A stretch of DNA of 37,905 nucleotides, taken from contig JAHJZX010000065.1 of assembly GCA_018826295.1 (NCBI GenBank), forward strand, positions 1 through 37,905. Reading direction: 5' to 3'. Position numbers and translations under genes: made by a program. The stretch is from Gammaproteobacteria bacterium. Lineage in GTDB: Bacteria > Pseudomonadota > Gammaproteobacteria > Enterobacterales > Alteromonadaceae. The notes beneath the pieces were generated by a model. The model did no database searches and was not told the DNA's origin. It worked only from the letters and a program-made list of their open reading frames with translations. Below, in pieces: positions 15,001 to 24,096 of the stretch. Positions within the stretch are counted from its first letter, which is position 1; each line of letters opens with the position of its first letter.

Positions 15001-15070
15001 ACTGAATTTGTATCAGGTGTTATTCAAATGTTTAATGAAGTGATATTATTCGCTGTTTTTAGGAGCTGCT

Positions 15071-15925
15071 ATGGAAAACTGCCGTAACATGGATTTTTAC
15101 GTTTTGCCGCCGACTGATAATTGTGGCTATCAGCAATTTTGTTTTGGTGCCGGTGAAAACCACATTCGATTAACCGAAACACCGGCGCACAGCGTTAAGC
15201 TGTTGTTTCGTTATCAAGGAGACGCCTCAGTTATGCAGTTATTACTGCTGACCGATGCACTGAAGCGGGCAGGTGCCGCCAGTATAGATTTATTTATGCC
15301 TTACTTTCCGGGGGCGCGGCAAGACAGGGTTTGTAACCCTGGTGAGCCATTGTCGGTGAAGGTGTATGCCAGCCTAATTAATGCCCAGCAATTTAATAGC
15401 GTAACGGTATTTGATCCACACAGCGATGTGACCGCTGCATTACTGAACAAGGTGCAGGTGGTTAAAAACCATGCTTTTGTTCAGGATGTTGTAAACAGGC
15501 TTGGCCGCGACATTACGCTAATTTCTCCGGATGCTGGCGCCAATAAAAAGATCTTCGAATTGTCAGCTTTTTTAGGCGGGGTACCGGTTGTAAGAGCCGA
15601 TAAAATTCGCGATGTGCGGGACGGTAAAATTATTGCCACTGAAGTTTTTGCCGACAGTTTGCACGGCGCTACCTGCGTGATTATTGACGATATTTGTGCC
15701 GGCGGGCGCACCTTTATAGAGCTGGCAAAAAAATTAAAAGAAAAAGGCGCCGAAAGCATTGTACTGGTGGTATCGCACTATGAGGGCAGTGCTAAAGAAG
15801 ACCTACTGCGGCAAAGTGGTATTGATAAGGTGTACTGTACCGATAGCTTAGCCGTAAAGGGTTCTGAATTTGTTAGCGTAACTGCGGTTACGCCGTTTCT
15901 GATTACACAAGGAGAAGTAAAATGA
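15071..15925 (+). CDS. prs: Ribose-phosphate pyrophosphokinase paralogue (PRPP synthase) of NAD salvage
   Basis: 284 aa, shorter than the ~315 aa of housekeeping Prs, typical for the copy tied to nadV. Makes PRPP from ribose 5-phosphate and ATP. Visible motifs: YFPGARQDR (ATP/flexible loop region), FDPHSDVTAALL, SPDAGANKK and the PRPP-binding loop VIIDDICAGGRTF. AGGAG lies 6 bases before ATG 15071. The last codon overlaps nadV as ATGA, so PRPP is made together with the enzyme that uses it. Expected to be repressed by NrtR. The sequence does not show whether it can replace a housekeeping Prs. Confidence 0.88.
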   Translation: MENCRNMDFYVLPPTDNCGYQQFCFGAGENHIRLTETPAHSVKLLFRYQGDASVMQLLLLTDALKRAGAASIDLFMPYFPGARQDRVCNPGEPLSVKVYASLINAQQFNSVTVFDPHSDVTAALLNKVQVVKNHAFVQDVVNRLGRDITLISPDAGANKKIFELSAFLGGVPVVRADKIRDVRDGKIIATEVFADSLHGATCVIIDDICAGGRTFIELAKKLKEKGAESIVLVVSHYEGSAKEDLLRQSGIDKVYCTDSLAVKGSEFVSVTAVTPFLITQGEVK

Positions 15926-17394
15926 AGTTAAATCCTGTTATCGCCATAGATGGTTATAAAGTTGATCACCGCCGCCAATACCCTGATGGCACCCAACTTA
16001 TTTTCAGTAATTTAACTGCCCGTGGTACCAGACGCAGCTATACCGATAAAATGGTGTTTTTTGGTCTGCAATATTTTATTAAAGACTTTTTGATAGACAG
16101 TTGGAACCGCGATTTTTTCCAGCAACCAAAAGAAACGGTTATTGCCGCCTTTGAAAGACGCATCAACAATTACCTGGGGCCAAACAAGGTAGGTACAGCG
16201 CATATTGCCGACTTGCATGATTTGGGTTATTTACCGATTAAAATAATGGCGTTGCCAGAGGGCAGTGTTTATCCGTTAAAAGTGCCTTGCCTGACTATCT
16301 ATAACACTGACGAGCGCTTTTTCTGGCTAACTAATTATCTGGAAACTATTTTGTCAGCTAACGTCTGGGGTATGTGTACCAGTGCAACGACAGCGCATCA
16401 GTATAAAAAAATCCTGACGCATTACGCCAGCGAGACGGACGGCAGCACCGAATTTGTTAACTGGCAGGGACACGATTTTAGCTTCCGCGGCATGTTTGGT
16501 GTGCAGGCTGCGACAATGAGCGGTGCGGCGCATTTACTTAGCTTTACCGGTACTGACACTATTCCGGCGATAGATTTTTTAGAGCAATACTACAATGCTG
16601 ACAGCGACAAAGAGTTAGTTGGCGGCAGTGTAGCGGCGACCGAACACTCAGTAATGTGCGCCGGTGGCATGGAAAATGAACTGGAAACCTTCCGTCGGTT
16701 AATTGAAGACATTTACCCGCAAGGCATCGTTAGCATCGTATCAGATTCATGGGATTTCTGGCAGGTAATGACAGATTTCACGGTTAAACTAAAAGCTAAA
16801 ATTTTAGCCCGGGATGGCAAAGTTGTGTTTCGTCCGGATACTGGTTGCCCGGTAAAAGTTATTTGTGGAGATCCTGATGCACAGCCTGGTAGCCCCGAGT
16901 TCAAAGGTGCGATTGAATGTCTGTGGCAGGTGTTTGGTGGTTCTACCACAGCTAAAGGCTACAAAATACTCGACCCCCATGTTGGCTTAATTTATGGTGA
17001 CTCTATTACCATAGAGCGTGCTGAAGCCATTTGTGCCGGTTTACAAGCTAAAGGCTTTGCTTCAACCAATGTGGTGTTTGGCATTGGTAGTTACACTTAT
17101 CAATATGTAACGCGTGATACCGATGGCTTCGCTGTCAAAGCGACCTTTGCCAGGGTAGCTGGTGTCGATCGGGAAATCTTTAAAGCACCGAAAACAGATG
17201 ATGGTACCAAACGCTCTGCTAAAGGTTTAGTTGCGGTGTTTAAAGATACTAACGGTGAATATTATCTGAAAGATCAAGCCAGCTGGCACGATGTTGCTAA
17301 CTGTGAATTTAAGCCGGTGTTTGAAAATGGCGAACTGCTGATCAATCAAAGCTTAAGCGAAATACGTCAGCGTTTGGCCGCTACTATAAGCTAA
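15922..17394 (+). CDS. nadV: Nicotinamide phosphoribosyltransferase
   Basis: 490 aa, full length for the NAMPT/NadV family. It converts nicotinamide and PRPP to NMN, a one-step route back to NAD. Visible features: the N-terminal DGYKVDHRRQYPDGT substrate region, FRGMFGVQAA, FTGTDTIPAI, VSDSWDFWQV, RPDTGCPVKV and GLIYGDSITIERA, which are the active-site blocks of the family. ATG 15922 overlaps the stop of prs, with AAGGAG 8 bases upstream. A strong hairpin follows the stop. Confidence 0.92.
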   Translation: MKLNPVIAIDGYKVDHRRQYPDGTQLIFSNLTARGTRRSYTDKMVFFGLQYFIKDFLIDSWNRDFFQQPKETVIAAFERRINNYLGPNKVGTAHIADLHDLGYLPIKIMALPEGSVYPLKVPCLTIYNTDERFFWLTNYLETILSANVWGMCTSATTAHQYKKILTHYASETDGSTEFVNWQGHDFSFRGMFGVQAATMSGAAHLLSFTGTDTIPAIDFLEQYYNADSDKELVGGSVAATEHSVMCAGGMENELETFRRLIEDIYPQGIVSIVSDSWDFWQVMTDFTVKLKAKILARDGKVVFRPDTGCPVKVICGDPDAQPGSPEFKGAIECLWQVFGGSTTAKGYKILDPHVGLIYGDSITIERAEAICAGLQAKGFASTNVVFGIGSYTYQYVTRDTDGFAVKATFARVAGVDREIFKAPKTDDGTKRSAKGLVAVFKDTNGEYYLKDQASWHDVANCEFKPVFENGELLINQSLSEIRQRLAATIS

Positions 17395-17409
17395 CTACAT
17401 ACACTCATT

Positions 17410-17442
17410 AAGACAGATACCACGGCTGCGGGTATCTGTCTT
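17410..17442. terminator. Hairpin between nadV and the convergent MAPEG gene
   Basis: Perfect 12-bp stem: AAGACAGATACC (17410-17421) and GGTATCTGTCTT (17431-17442) with a 9-base loop. There is no U run after it, so it may end transcription with help from a factor or protect the 3' end of the mRNA. Confidence 0.6.
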
Positions 17443-17474
17443 GTCACAGTACGTATTAAAAAATTTACCAGCGA

Positions 17475-17867
17475 CTACAGCAACACAGCACGTCCGGCAA
17501 TCACAAACGCAGCCACGATACCCACTAGCCACATGACTGAACGGGTGGTGGCGTAGTCAAGCCAGTAACACAGCAAATAGGCGATGCGACTGGCGATAAA
17601 CACCCAGCCTAAAATGACGACGGTTTGATCTACTGCACTTAAGCCTACCGCGCTAAATACAGCGCAGGCATAAATTAATAAGGCTTCAAAGCTGTTGTAA
17701 TGAGCCGCGTTGGCGCGCTGGCCAAAGCCTTGTAGTGTAGCTTGTTGCGCCCGCGGGTTGTGGTTGTCGTATCCGCCGGATTTTTGCATAGCAAAGGCCA
17801 GTGGAGCTTTGGCCAAAAACGGCAGTAGCATGGTAATAAACAGTGTTAGCAGCAAAGAAGTTGTCAT
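17475..17867 (-). CDS. MAPEG family membrane protein
   Basis: 130 aa with four predicted membrane helices, the MAPEG/eicosanoid-glutathione fold. Visible are the N-terminal LLLTLFITMLLPFLA helix, the loop with NHNPRAQQATLQGFGQRA that carries the polar residues typical of the family, AHYNSFEALLIYACAVF, and the last helix DYATTRSVMWLVGIVAAFV. Bacterial members are often of unknown substrate. GGAG lies upstream of ATG 17867. It follows the rhomboid gene on the same strand by 35 bases. A dead fragment of a relative sits at 7838-7990. Confidence 0.8.
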   Translation of the reverse strand: MTTSLLLTLFITMLLPFLAKAPLAFAMQKSGGYDNHNPRAQQATLQGFGQRANAAHYNSFEALLIYACAVFSAVGLSAVDQTVVILGWVFIASRIAYLLCYWLDYATTRSVMWLVGIVAAFVIAGRAVLL

Positions 17868-17902
17868 TAAAAGCTCCGTTGCAGGCCTGGCCTGCGATAG
17901 GG

Positions 17903-19000
17903 TTAACGTTGTATTTTCGCCTCAGGCTGCTGCAATAACTGTAGCAACGGGTTTTGCGCCAGTACTTTTTCTTTTAGCAAGACGCCCACCACTAAACCTG
18001 CTGCCAGACCGCCTAAATGCGCCCAGTAAGCTACGCTTAAATCTTCTGCCAGTAAGCCCAGAATATTAAGTGCTGCCCAGATAGCAAAGTACCAGGCCGG
18101 ATTGAGCTTCTTCTGCCAGACAACAAACATAAAGGTCAGGCTGGCGTGGCGAAACCACAATAAATACATACCAAATAAGCCGGCCACGGCACCACTGGCG
18201 CCTACCATGAGTAAATCGCGATCTACCAGGTAACACATCAGCGTTTCAACCAGTGCAGCGGCAACGCCACACAGCAGATAAACCGCCAGAAAAACCCAGG
18301 GCCCCAGCGCATCTTCCAGATTGTCGCCAATGATCCAAAGAAAATACATATTGCCCAGCAGATGCAAAACGCCGCCATGTAAAAACTGGTAGCTAAGCAG
18401 GCTCCACCATAAATCGCCCTGTGCCAGTGCCACAGAGTCTAACGCAAAAACGCTAAACACCTGTTCGGTAGCATGGTCATCAAAACCGTATAGCAGAAAA
18501 ATAATGATATTTAGTGCCAGCAAGGTCCAGGTAACCAGCGGCGTGCGCTGCGGTTTAATATTGTACTCTTTTGGCATTTGGGTAAAAAACTGAAATAACC
18601 AGCTTTTGGCACAAACTTTTTTATTCAGCTCTGTTAATGCGGCTTGTAGCTTAGGTGCAGCCAGTACTTGCTCGGCTTCATTGCCATCTACCCAAATGCC
18701 GTTGCAGTGGCTGCACTTGTCCAATGTTACCTGGTAGTCTTTTAACAGATGAAACTGCTGCATTTTTTTATCACAACGATGGCAATGATACTGGTGTTGC
18801 TGCAGTTTTTCGCCAAAACCTTGCTTTACACAATACGCATCCGTTAACGCGCTACTGTGGGCTATGGCATCGCTTAATTCCTTATCGTCAAACCACAGAC
18901 CGTTACACTTTTGACAGCGGTCGACTTGCTGAGCGTGTAACTCAACAGTTTGGAGTGACTGGCCCTGACAACAAGGGCAATATAACTGTGCGCGTTTCAC
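17903..19000 (-). CDS. Rhomboid intramembrane serine protease with two N-terminal zinc-finger domains
   Basis: 365 aa. Two zf-TFIIB-like units lead: CPCCQG with CQKCNGLWFD (residues ~8-38), and CHRCDKK with CSHCNGIWVD (~72-105). A rhomboid domain follows: a first helix TPLVTWTLLALNIIIF, the HLLGNMYFLWIIGDNLED loop motif, the catalytic Ser in GASGAVAGLFG and the catalytic His in AHLGGLAAG. It should cut membrane proteins in the inner membrane; the zinc part is cytosolic and may recruit substrates. Starts with GTG 19000, next to the TAA of the gene before it, so they are coupled. Confidence 0.87.
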   Translation of the reverse strand: MKRAQLYCPCCQGQSLQTVELHAQQVDRCQKCNGLWFDDKELSDAIAHSSALTDAYCVKQGFGEKLQQHQYHCHRCDKKMQQFHLLKDYQVTLDKCSHCNGIWVDGNEAEQVLAAPKLQAALTELNKKVCAKSWLFQFFTQMPKEYNIKPQRTPLVTWTLLALNIIIFLLYGFDDHATEQVFSVFALDSVALAQGDLWWSLLSYQFLHGGVLHLLGNMYFLWIIGDNLEDALGPWVFLAVYLLCGVAAALVETLMCYLVDRDLLMVGASGAVAGLFGMYLLWFRHASLTFMFVVWQKKLNPAWYFAIWAALNILGLLAEDLSVAYWAHLGGLAAGLVVGVLLKEKVLAQNPLLQLLQQPEAKIQR

Positions 19001-19612
19001 TTAGTCTACCTCAACATTTTGCTGTGCCAGCGCTTGTTTCAGCTGATGGGTGTCAGTTTCAAACAACGGCAATACCTGCTTTTGCATATGGGCTACCTGG
19101 GCTAATAACAGTTTGGAGCCGTGATGGCTGCTGTAAAAGCTGCTTTGAATTTTAAGATGAATATCATTAACTTCACGATAGAATTTACGGCTTTCGCTTA
19201 GCAAAACAGACGGCGTTTCCAAGGTGGCGGGGGAGAACTTCATACTTTCCCAGACAAAGGTGTCCAACTGCAGGCCAAAGCGCTTGATATTGTGCGCGCC
19301 GGCACCTTTAATCTGCTCGGTATATTGCTGGATTAACTGCAGGTTATCGCTGAGCTCGTGCTGCAATGATTTACGCAGGTAATAGTTACTTTTGTCGCTT
19401 TGGATCTGCTCAAACGTAACGGCTTGCTGTAAGCCCTGCTGAGCCGCCAGATAGACGCCCAGCACAGTGGCAACAATCATAGAGATCTGGCTTACCCAGA
19501 AACTCAAATTAGATATTTCACCGTGTTGTAAAGCTAAAGCACGGTTTAACCGGCGACGTTGGTTGCTCTCAACCAGTTTAACCGTATTGGTAATAGGATC
19601 GCGTGCCGCCAT
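19001..19612 (-). CDS. Single-span membrane protein of unknown function
   Basis: 203 aa from ATG 19612 with GGAAG upstream. A ~35-residue basic N-terminus is followed by one hydrophobic helix (FWVSQISMIVATVLGVYLA) and a ~145-residue helical, Gln-rich domain that may form coiled coils. No family recognised. Its stop is directly next to the rhomboid start, so it could be a partner or substrate of the protease; this is a guess from adjacency. Confidence 0.6.
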   Translation of the reverse strand: MAARDPITNTVKLVESNQRRRLNRALALQHGEISNLSFWVSQISMIVATVLGVYLAAQQGLQQAVTFEQIQSDKSNYYLRKSLQHELSDNLQLIQQYTEQIKGAGAHNIKRFGLQLDTFVWESMKFSPATLETPSVLLSESRKFYREVNDIHLKIQSSFYSSHHGSKLLLAQVAHMQKQVLPLFETDTHQLKQALAQQNVEVD

Positions 19613-19717
19613 GTTACTTCCCTGAAACTAAAACAGGCGGCTAGTTTAACCCGAAAAATCAAACTGCTAACAGTATATTGATATTTTGCCGCGCTAACTG
19701 GCGAAAAAATCGCCACG

Positions 19718-20761
19718 CTATATCGCTTCCAGCTGAAAGTCTCCACGTTGCAGCGCAATTGCCAATTCATGTGAGCGATTAATCACCTGCTGCCAGTAAT
19801 CGAGCCTGATGTTGTCTGGTAATTTAAAGTCGTTACGATCCGGAATTTTGCCAAAAGGTAAAGATTTCACCCAGCGATCTGACGGGCACAGCAATACCAC
19901 ATTGTGTAAATGCGCCGGCTTGCTGCGACGCCAGCTTAAGGCTTTATCAAACCAACCTGGAGTCAGGTGCGGGTAAAAATGTGGGTAAAGTACCAGGCCT
20001 TTGTCAGTAAACGGTAAGTCAAAATGGTAGTCAGTTACCCCGCCATCATAATACAAACCCTGGCCGGCGCCGGCGATATTTTCTATCGGGTTTAATACCA
20101 TGGGTATAGCGCCGCTGGCCAACACTGCCTGACGCAGATTTTGCTGGTTTAACTCAACGTGTTGGGTAGGCAGTATGCCGGCGTAATGAAAAGGTGCCGG
20201 CTCGCCCGGGCTGTGAAACAGCACGCGCTGAAAAAAATGCTGCAAATGTTTACGGTGTAACAAGTTGGCGCCGGCAGCTAAGGTAAGCACACCCGCCTGC
20301 AGCAGTTTATGCCGTACGGTAGAAATACGCCGCGCTTTGGCGACAACCAGATTCAGTTTAACAACCGGGTTTGTCAGTACCTCGGTAATATGCTGCTCTG
20401 TCGGTAACACCGCATCAATAATAGCGGCAGAAAGTTCGCTAATAAGGTTAATATCCGCATTTTTGGGATAGCAAATCTGGCTGTAGGCCTGACAAAAGCG
20501 TTGTGATGCCGCAACAGGATCGGCCTGAGCAAAGCAGGCAAAACGCCAGGCACCAGCCGAGCTGCCTAAAATATGCAGTGGTGTGCTGCGGCCTTGAAAA
20601 AATTCGCCAAATAAATACTGATCCAGGCCAAACAGACTAAACCACTTCGGCCCGCCGCTGGCGCCAACCATTACGTTAAAGTCAGCCTGATCCAAACCAT
20701 GTTGTTTAATACGTGCCAGTGCAGTTGGCCCGGCCAGAACGCGTAAAACCGATGTTGTCAC
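19718..20761 (-). CDS. Patatin-like phospholipase family protein
   Basis: 347 aa from GTG 20761 (AAGGA upstream). It carries the patatin catalytic dyad: the nucleophile Ser in LGSSAGAWRF (GxSxG) and the Asp in YYDGGVTDYHF (DGG). A Gly-rich oxyanion region (VGASGGPKWF) lies before the nucleophile. It has no signal peptide, so it likely works in the cytosol or on the inner face of the membrane as an acyl hydrolase; substrate unknown. It follows dgt by 19 bases on the same strand. Confidence 0.85.
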   Translation of the reverse strand: MTTSVLRVLAGPTALARIKQHGLDQADFNVMVGASGGPKWFSLFGLDQYLFGEFFQGRSTPLHILGSSAGAWRFACFAQADPVAASQRFCQAYSQICYPKNADINLISELSAAIIDAVLPTEQHITEVLTNPVVKLNLVVAKARRISTVRHKLLQAGVLTLAAGANLLHRKHLQHFFQRVLFHSPGEPAPFHYAGILPTQHVELNQQNLRQAVLASGAIPMVLNPIENIAGAGQGLYYDGGVTDYHFDLPFTDKGLVLYPHFYPHLTPGWFDKALSWRRSKPAHLHNVVLLCPSDRWVKSLPFGKIPDRNDFKLPDNIRLDYWQQVINRSHELAIALQRGDFQLEAI

Positions 20762-20780
20762 TACAACTTATCCTTTGTTA

Positions 20781-22070
20781 TTAAACGCCGCTGGCGTACA
20801 GGCGGCGGTACATGTGCTCGGCATAATCATCTGTCATGCCGGAGATATAGTCACAGATCACCCGGCTTTTTTGCTCGTTTTCGGCCTGTTGCCAACGTAA
20901 CTGGGTATTGGCCGGTAACAGCCGCGCCGGATCTGAACTGAAGGCATCAAACAATGCCATCAGCATGTTTTGACAGCGAAAGCGTGATTGCTGAATATCG
21001 GGTTTTAAGATGACGCAGCGATATACCAGCTGTTTTAAACATTGCAAAATGGCCAGCGGCGCTGCCGCCAGCGTAGCGTTATAGCGCACCAAAGGCTCTT
21101 CTGCCTGCGGTAATACTTCTGATAGCGTAACCGCACTGATCAGCATATTTACCAGCGAGCCAATCGCATCTTTTCGCAAGTGATGCTGATTACTGAATAA
21201 ATCGCTGCCAATTTGCTGCAGCACAGGTTGTAACTGTTTTGGCAATGCCGTCCAATCATCGGTCGTATGCTGCTGCCACTGTGCCTGGCTGATATTACCC
21301 AGCACTATGGCATCTTCTAAATCATGCACGCCATAGGCAATATCGTCTGCCAATTCCATGATAGAGGCATCCAGCGATTTATAGCGTGATTTAATGTAAG
21401 GCGATTTATCCAGCTGTTCGGTGCTTTGAAACAATGCGCGGTCTTCGGTACTAAGCGGCGCTAAGATCCAGTCTAAAATGTCGGCGTCAGCAGCAAAAAT
21501 GGCTTTGGCCGGCTGCCAGGGTGTTAAATTAAGCGGGTTTATGCCGGGTAACGGCTGTTGATGCAAATCGGGCTGCAACACCGGATACTTTAATAGCCCC
21601 AGCAAGGTGCGGCGTGACAAATCCATACCGTGCGCCAGCGTATAGGGTTCCAGTTTGGCTACGATACGTAACGTCTGGCCATTGCCTTCAAAGCCACCGG
21701 CGTGCAGCATCTTAAAGTTAAGTGCCGTCTCGCCGCCATGGCCAAAAGGCGGGTGGCCAATATCGTGTGCCAGACACAGCGCTTCCATCAGGCTGTCGTC
21801 GGGCAATATGGCAACCAGTGCAGCGGAAACCCGGCTACGTAGCTGACTAACCAGGCCGGTGCCTATTTGTGCAGCCTCCAGTGAGTGTGTTAGCCGGGTG
21901 CGGTAAAAGTCGTTTTGGCCGATACCGAGGATCTGCGTTTTTGACTGCAGCCGGCGAAACGCTGCCGAGTGCAGAATGCGGGCACGATCGCGCTGCCAGG
22001 GCGTACGCTGATCACCAGGCCGGTTATTACTGTTGCCAAAACGGCGTTCAGACCAAAGCTGCTGTGTCAT
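20781..22070 (-). CDS. dgt: Deoxyguanosinetriphosphate triphosphohydrolase-like protein
   Basis: 429 aa. An HD-domain dNTPase: RTRLTHSLEAAQIG provides the first His, AHDIGHPPFGHGGETALN the HD pair and metal site, and ELADDIAYGVHDLEDAI the distal Asp, all in the usual order. Such enzymes cut dNTPs to nucleoside and triphosphate; many homologues limit dNTP pools and can restrict phages. AAGGA lies before ATG 22070. The length fits the ~430-aa dGTPase-like group rather than the ~505-aa E. coli Dgt, so substrate preference is uncertain. Confidence 0.85.
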   Translation of the reverse strand: MTQQLWSERRFGNSNNRPGDQRTPWQRDRARILHSAAFRRLQSKTQILGIGQNDFYRTRLTHSLEAAQIGTGLVSQLRSRVSAALVAILPDDSLMEALCLAHDIGHPPFGHGGETALNFKMLHAGGFEGNGQTLRIVAKLEPYTLAHGMDLSRRTLLGLLKYPVLQPDLHQQPLPGINPLNLTPWQPAKAIFAADADILDWILAPLSTEDRALFQSTEQLDKSPYIKSRYKSLDASIMELADDIAYGVHDLEDAIVLGNISQAQWQQHTTDDWTALPKQLQPVLQQIGSDLFSNQHHLRKDAIGSLVNMLISAVTLSEVLPQAEEPLVRYNATLAAAPLAILQCLKQLVYRCVILKPDIQQSRFRCQNMLMALFDAFSSDPARLLPANTQLRWQQAENEQKSRVICDYISGMTDDYAEHMYRRLYASGV

Positions 22071-22183
22071 AATTATCCTTGTTAATTCAACGCGCAGAGC
22101 GCTTATCCCCGCATGGTACTCGCCTGGCTATAGTACGTTAACTGGGGTTAAACTTCGAGTAGACAAAGGTGGCAATAAAAAGA

Positions 22184-22213
22184 TTAGACAGTACTGCCTT
22201 TATACTGTATAAA
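22184..22213 (+). promoter_or_regulatory. Probable sigma70 promoter of yebG
   Basis: TTAGAC (22184-22189) and TATAAA (22208-22213) with an 18-base spacer. The -10 element lies inside the LexA box, so bound LexA would block polymerase. Confidence 0.5.
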
Positions 22214-22222
22214 ATAACAGTA
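22203..22222. promoter_or_regulatory. LexA (SOS) box
   Basis: TACTGTATAAAATAACAGTA is a perfect match to CTGT-N8-ACAG with TA flanks, 19 bases before the yebG start codon. Damage control by LexA is well known for yebG in E. coli. Confidence 0.85.
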
Positions 22223-22241
22223 ATTAAAACAGGAGGCACAA

Positions 22242-22550
22242 ATGGCTGTTATCACCAGATATGTAGTAGAACGCAATGGAGTGGAAAAAATGACGTTTAC
22301 TTCAAAAGCAGAGGCGGATGCCTATGACAAAATGCTGGATACTGCAGATGAACTGACAACCTTTTTAACCAATAGCAAAGTACTGGCTGACGACACGGTT
22401 ACAGAAGCGTTAGCCTTATATATGGCGCAACAAAAAGACGAATTGCTGATAGCTTTAGGGGCGAAAAAAGCACCGGCTAAAACAGATAAAGCTGCCAAAA
22501 CGGCTGCTGAGCCAAAAGCAAAAATTGCTGCAGTAGAGCAGGCCGCTTAA
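22242..22550 (+). CDS. yebG: SOS-induced YebG family protein
   Basis: 102 aa. Starts MAVITRYVVERNGVEKMTF, the characteristic YebG beginning, with the KAEADAYDKMLDTADEL helix, and ends with a Lys/Ala-rich tail that varies between species. The function of YebG is not known beyond being an SOS gene. AGGAGG lies 7 bases before ATG 22242. The last codons lie in a 20-bp palindrome shared with the end of the convergent transporter gene. Confidence 0.9.
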   Translation: MAVITRYVVERNGVEKMTFTSKAEADAYDKMLDTADELTTFLTNSKVLADDTVTEALALYMAQQKDELLIALGAKKAPAKTDKAAKTAAEPKAKIAAVEQAA

Positions 22551-22558
22551 GCGGCCTG
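22539..22558. terminator. Perfect palindrome spanning both stop codons of convergent genes
   Basis: CAGGCCGCTTAAGCGGCCTG is self-complementary over all 20 bases. The central TTAA contains the stop codons of yebG (plus) and the transporter (minus), which overlap by 4 bases in all. A T-rich stretch (TGTTGTTTTCC) follows on the plus side. It could serve both genes as a terminator, though a perfect palindrome has no free loop unless the central bases open. Confidence 0.55.
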
Positions 22559-23941
22559 TGTTGTTTTCCAGTAAGCGCGTAAGTCGGCTTTAACTTCGGG
22601 CAGCAGCAAATACAGAGCGAGAATATTTGGTACTGCCATTAAAAAAATCATCGAGTCAATAAAATCAAACACTGCCATGATATTGGGTACGGCACCAACT
22701 GATACGATAAAGCAAAACAGTACCTTGTACAGTTGGGTTAAACGCTTATCCTGCCCAACCAGATAGCGCCAACCGGTTAAGCCGTAATATGACCAGCTGA
22801 TCACAGTAGAAAAGCCAAATAGTAGTAACGCCACCATCAGCACCCAGGGAAACCAGCTAAATATCGATGCAAAAGCGCCGGAGGTAATTTGCACACCATC
22901 AAGCCCAGGTGTTTGGTAAGCACCGGTGAGGATAATCACCAGCGCAGTAATAGTGCAGATAACAACGGTATCGATAAAAGGTTCCAGCAGAGCAACAAAA
23001 CCTTGTTTTACCGGCTGATCGGTTTGTGCGGCAGCATGCGCTATTGGTGATGAACCAATACCGGCTTCGTTAGAGTAGGCGGCACGGCGAAAGCCCTGTA
23101 TAAGCACGCCAATTAAGCCGCCGTAACCGGCCTCCGGGCTGAACGCGCTTTGCACTATTAGCAATAAAGCTGATGGAATAGCACTGGCATGGGCTGCCAT
23201 GACACATAAAGAAGCCAGCAAATAAACCGCGCACATTAGCGGCACCAGCATACTAGTGACACGGGCTATGCTTTTGATACCGCCAATGATTACCGCCGCG
23301 ACCAGAGCCGCATAAATAGCGCCAAACAGCCAGGGATTAGCAAAACCGGTTACCGTTTTTACCTGCACAAAACCCTGATTAACGTGTACAAAACCGGCAG
23401 AACCAAAAATAACAAATACCGAAAAGGCCATTGCCAGCACCGTGCCGGTTAACGGCAAATTGCATTTGTCTAATGCGGCTTTGATGTAGTACATCGGGCC
23501 GCCGGATACGCTGCCGTCGGCATTAAGTTGCCGGTATTTCACCGCCAGTGTGCATTCAACAAACTTGGTTGACATACCCAACAACCCGGCGACAATCATC
23601 CAGAAGGTCGCACCCGGTCCGCCCAGGCTGATGGCAACGGCAACGCCGGCAATATTACCGGTACCGACAGTACCCGACAGTGCGGTACTTAGCGCCTGAA
23701 AAGGGGTTATTTCACCTTTGGCGCCAGTGCGCTTATTGTTTTTCAACAACCGAATAGCATGGCCAAAGCCGCGTACATTAATAAAACCAAGATAACAGGT
23801 AAAAATAACTGCGCCACAAACCAGCCAAATCAACACCAGCGGTATGCTGACGCCGTTAATATCAAACGCATAAAACACTACACCGGCAAGATAGTTGGTC
23901 AGGCTTTCAAAAGCCTGGCTAAAAGAAAAAGCAGTTGTCAT
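22547..23941 (-). CDS. Alanine/sodium symporter (AGCS family)
   Basis: 464 aa, about 11 membrane helices. Family features: PFQALSTALSGTVGTGNIAGVAVAI (residues ~80-105, the Na+/substrate motif), GPGATFWM, GGPMYYI, and FRRAAYSNEAGIGSSPIAHAAA. It imports alanine (or glycine) with Na+. The start ATG 23941 has only a weak ribosome binding site. It ends inside the palindrome shared with yebG. It is divergent from the CDF gene across ~155 bases. Confidence 0.9.
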   Translation of the reverse strand: MTTAFSFSQAFESLTNYLAGVVFYAFDINGVSIPLVLIWLVCGAVIFTCYLGFINVRGFGHAIRLLKNNKRTGAKGEITPFQALSTALSGTVGTGNIAGVAVAISLGGPGATFWMIVAGLLGMSTKFVECTLAVKYRQLNADGSVSGGPMYYIKAALDKCNLPLTGTVLAMAFSVFVIFGSAGFVHVNQGFVQVKTVTGFANPWLFGAIYAALVAAVIIGGIKSIARVTSMLVPLMCAVYLLASLCVMAAHASAIPSALLLIVQSAFSPEAGYGGLIGVLIQGFRRAAYSNEAGIGSSPIAHAAAQTDQPVKQGFVALLEPFIDTVVICTITALVIILTGAYQTPGLDGVQITSGAFASIFSWFPWVLMVALLLFGFSTVISWSYYGLTGWRYLVGQDKRLTQLYKVLFCFIVSVGAVPNIMAVFDFIDSMIFLMAVPNILALYLLLPEVKADLRAYWKTTQAA

Positions 23942-24096
23942 TTATTATTAGCAGTATGGACGGCTGTGGAATGCTGTCAGACTACTGTGTTATGTAAACA
24001 GATACAAGTACGAAGATAATTCGCACTGTGACATTGTATCTGCCTGATTTTACTTTTAAGCTGGTTTAAATCATCTATCTGGCTGGTTTGTTAGTT

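Noticed and set aside
15071..15925. A Prs gene lies near a RES toxin; the RES toxin ParT is known to modify Prs, so the two could form one system.
   Set aside because: nrtR-prs-nadV is a widespread NAD salvage layout and 8 kb with unrelated operons lies between; proximity is better explained by chance.
17881..17895. Inverted repeat GCAGGCC/GGCCTGC between the rhomboid and MAPEG genes as a terminator.
   Set aside because: One-base loop and no U run; too weak to call in a likely cotranscribed pair.
18655..19155. 166-aa plus-strand frame antisense to the rhomboid region.
   Set aside because: Shadow of a well-supported minus-strand gene with clear domains; no ribosome binding site and no recognisable protein.
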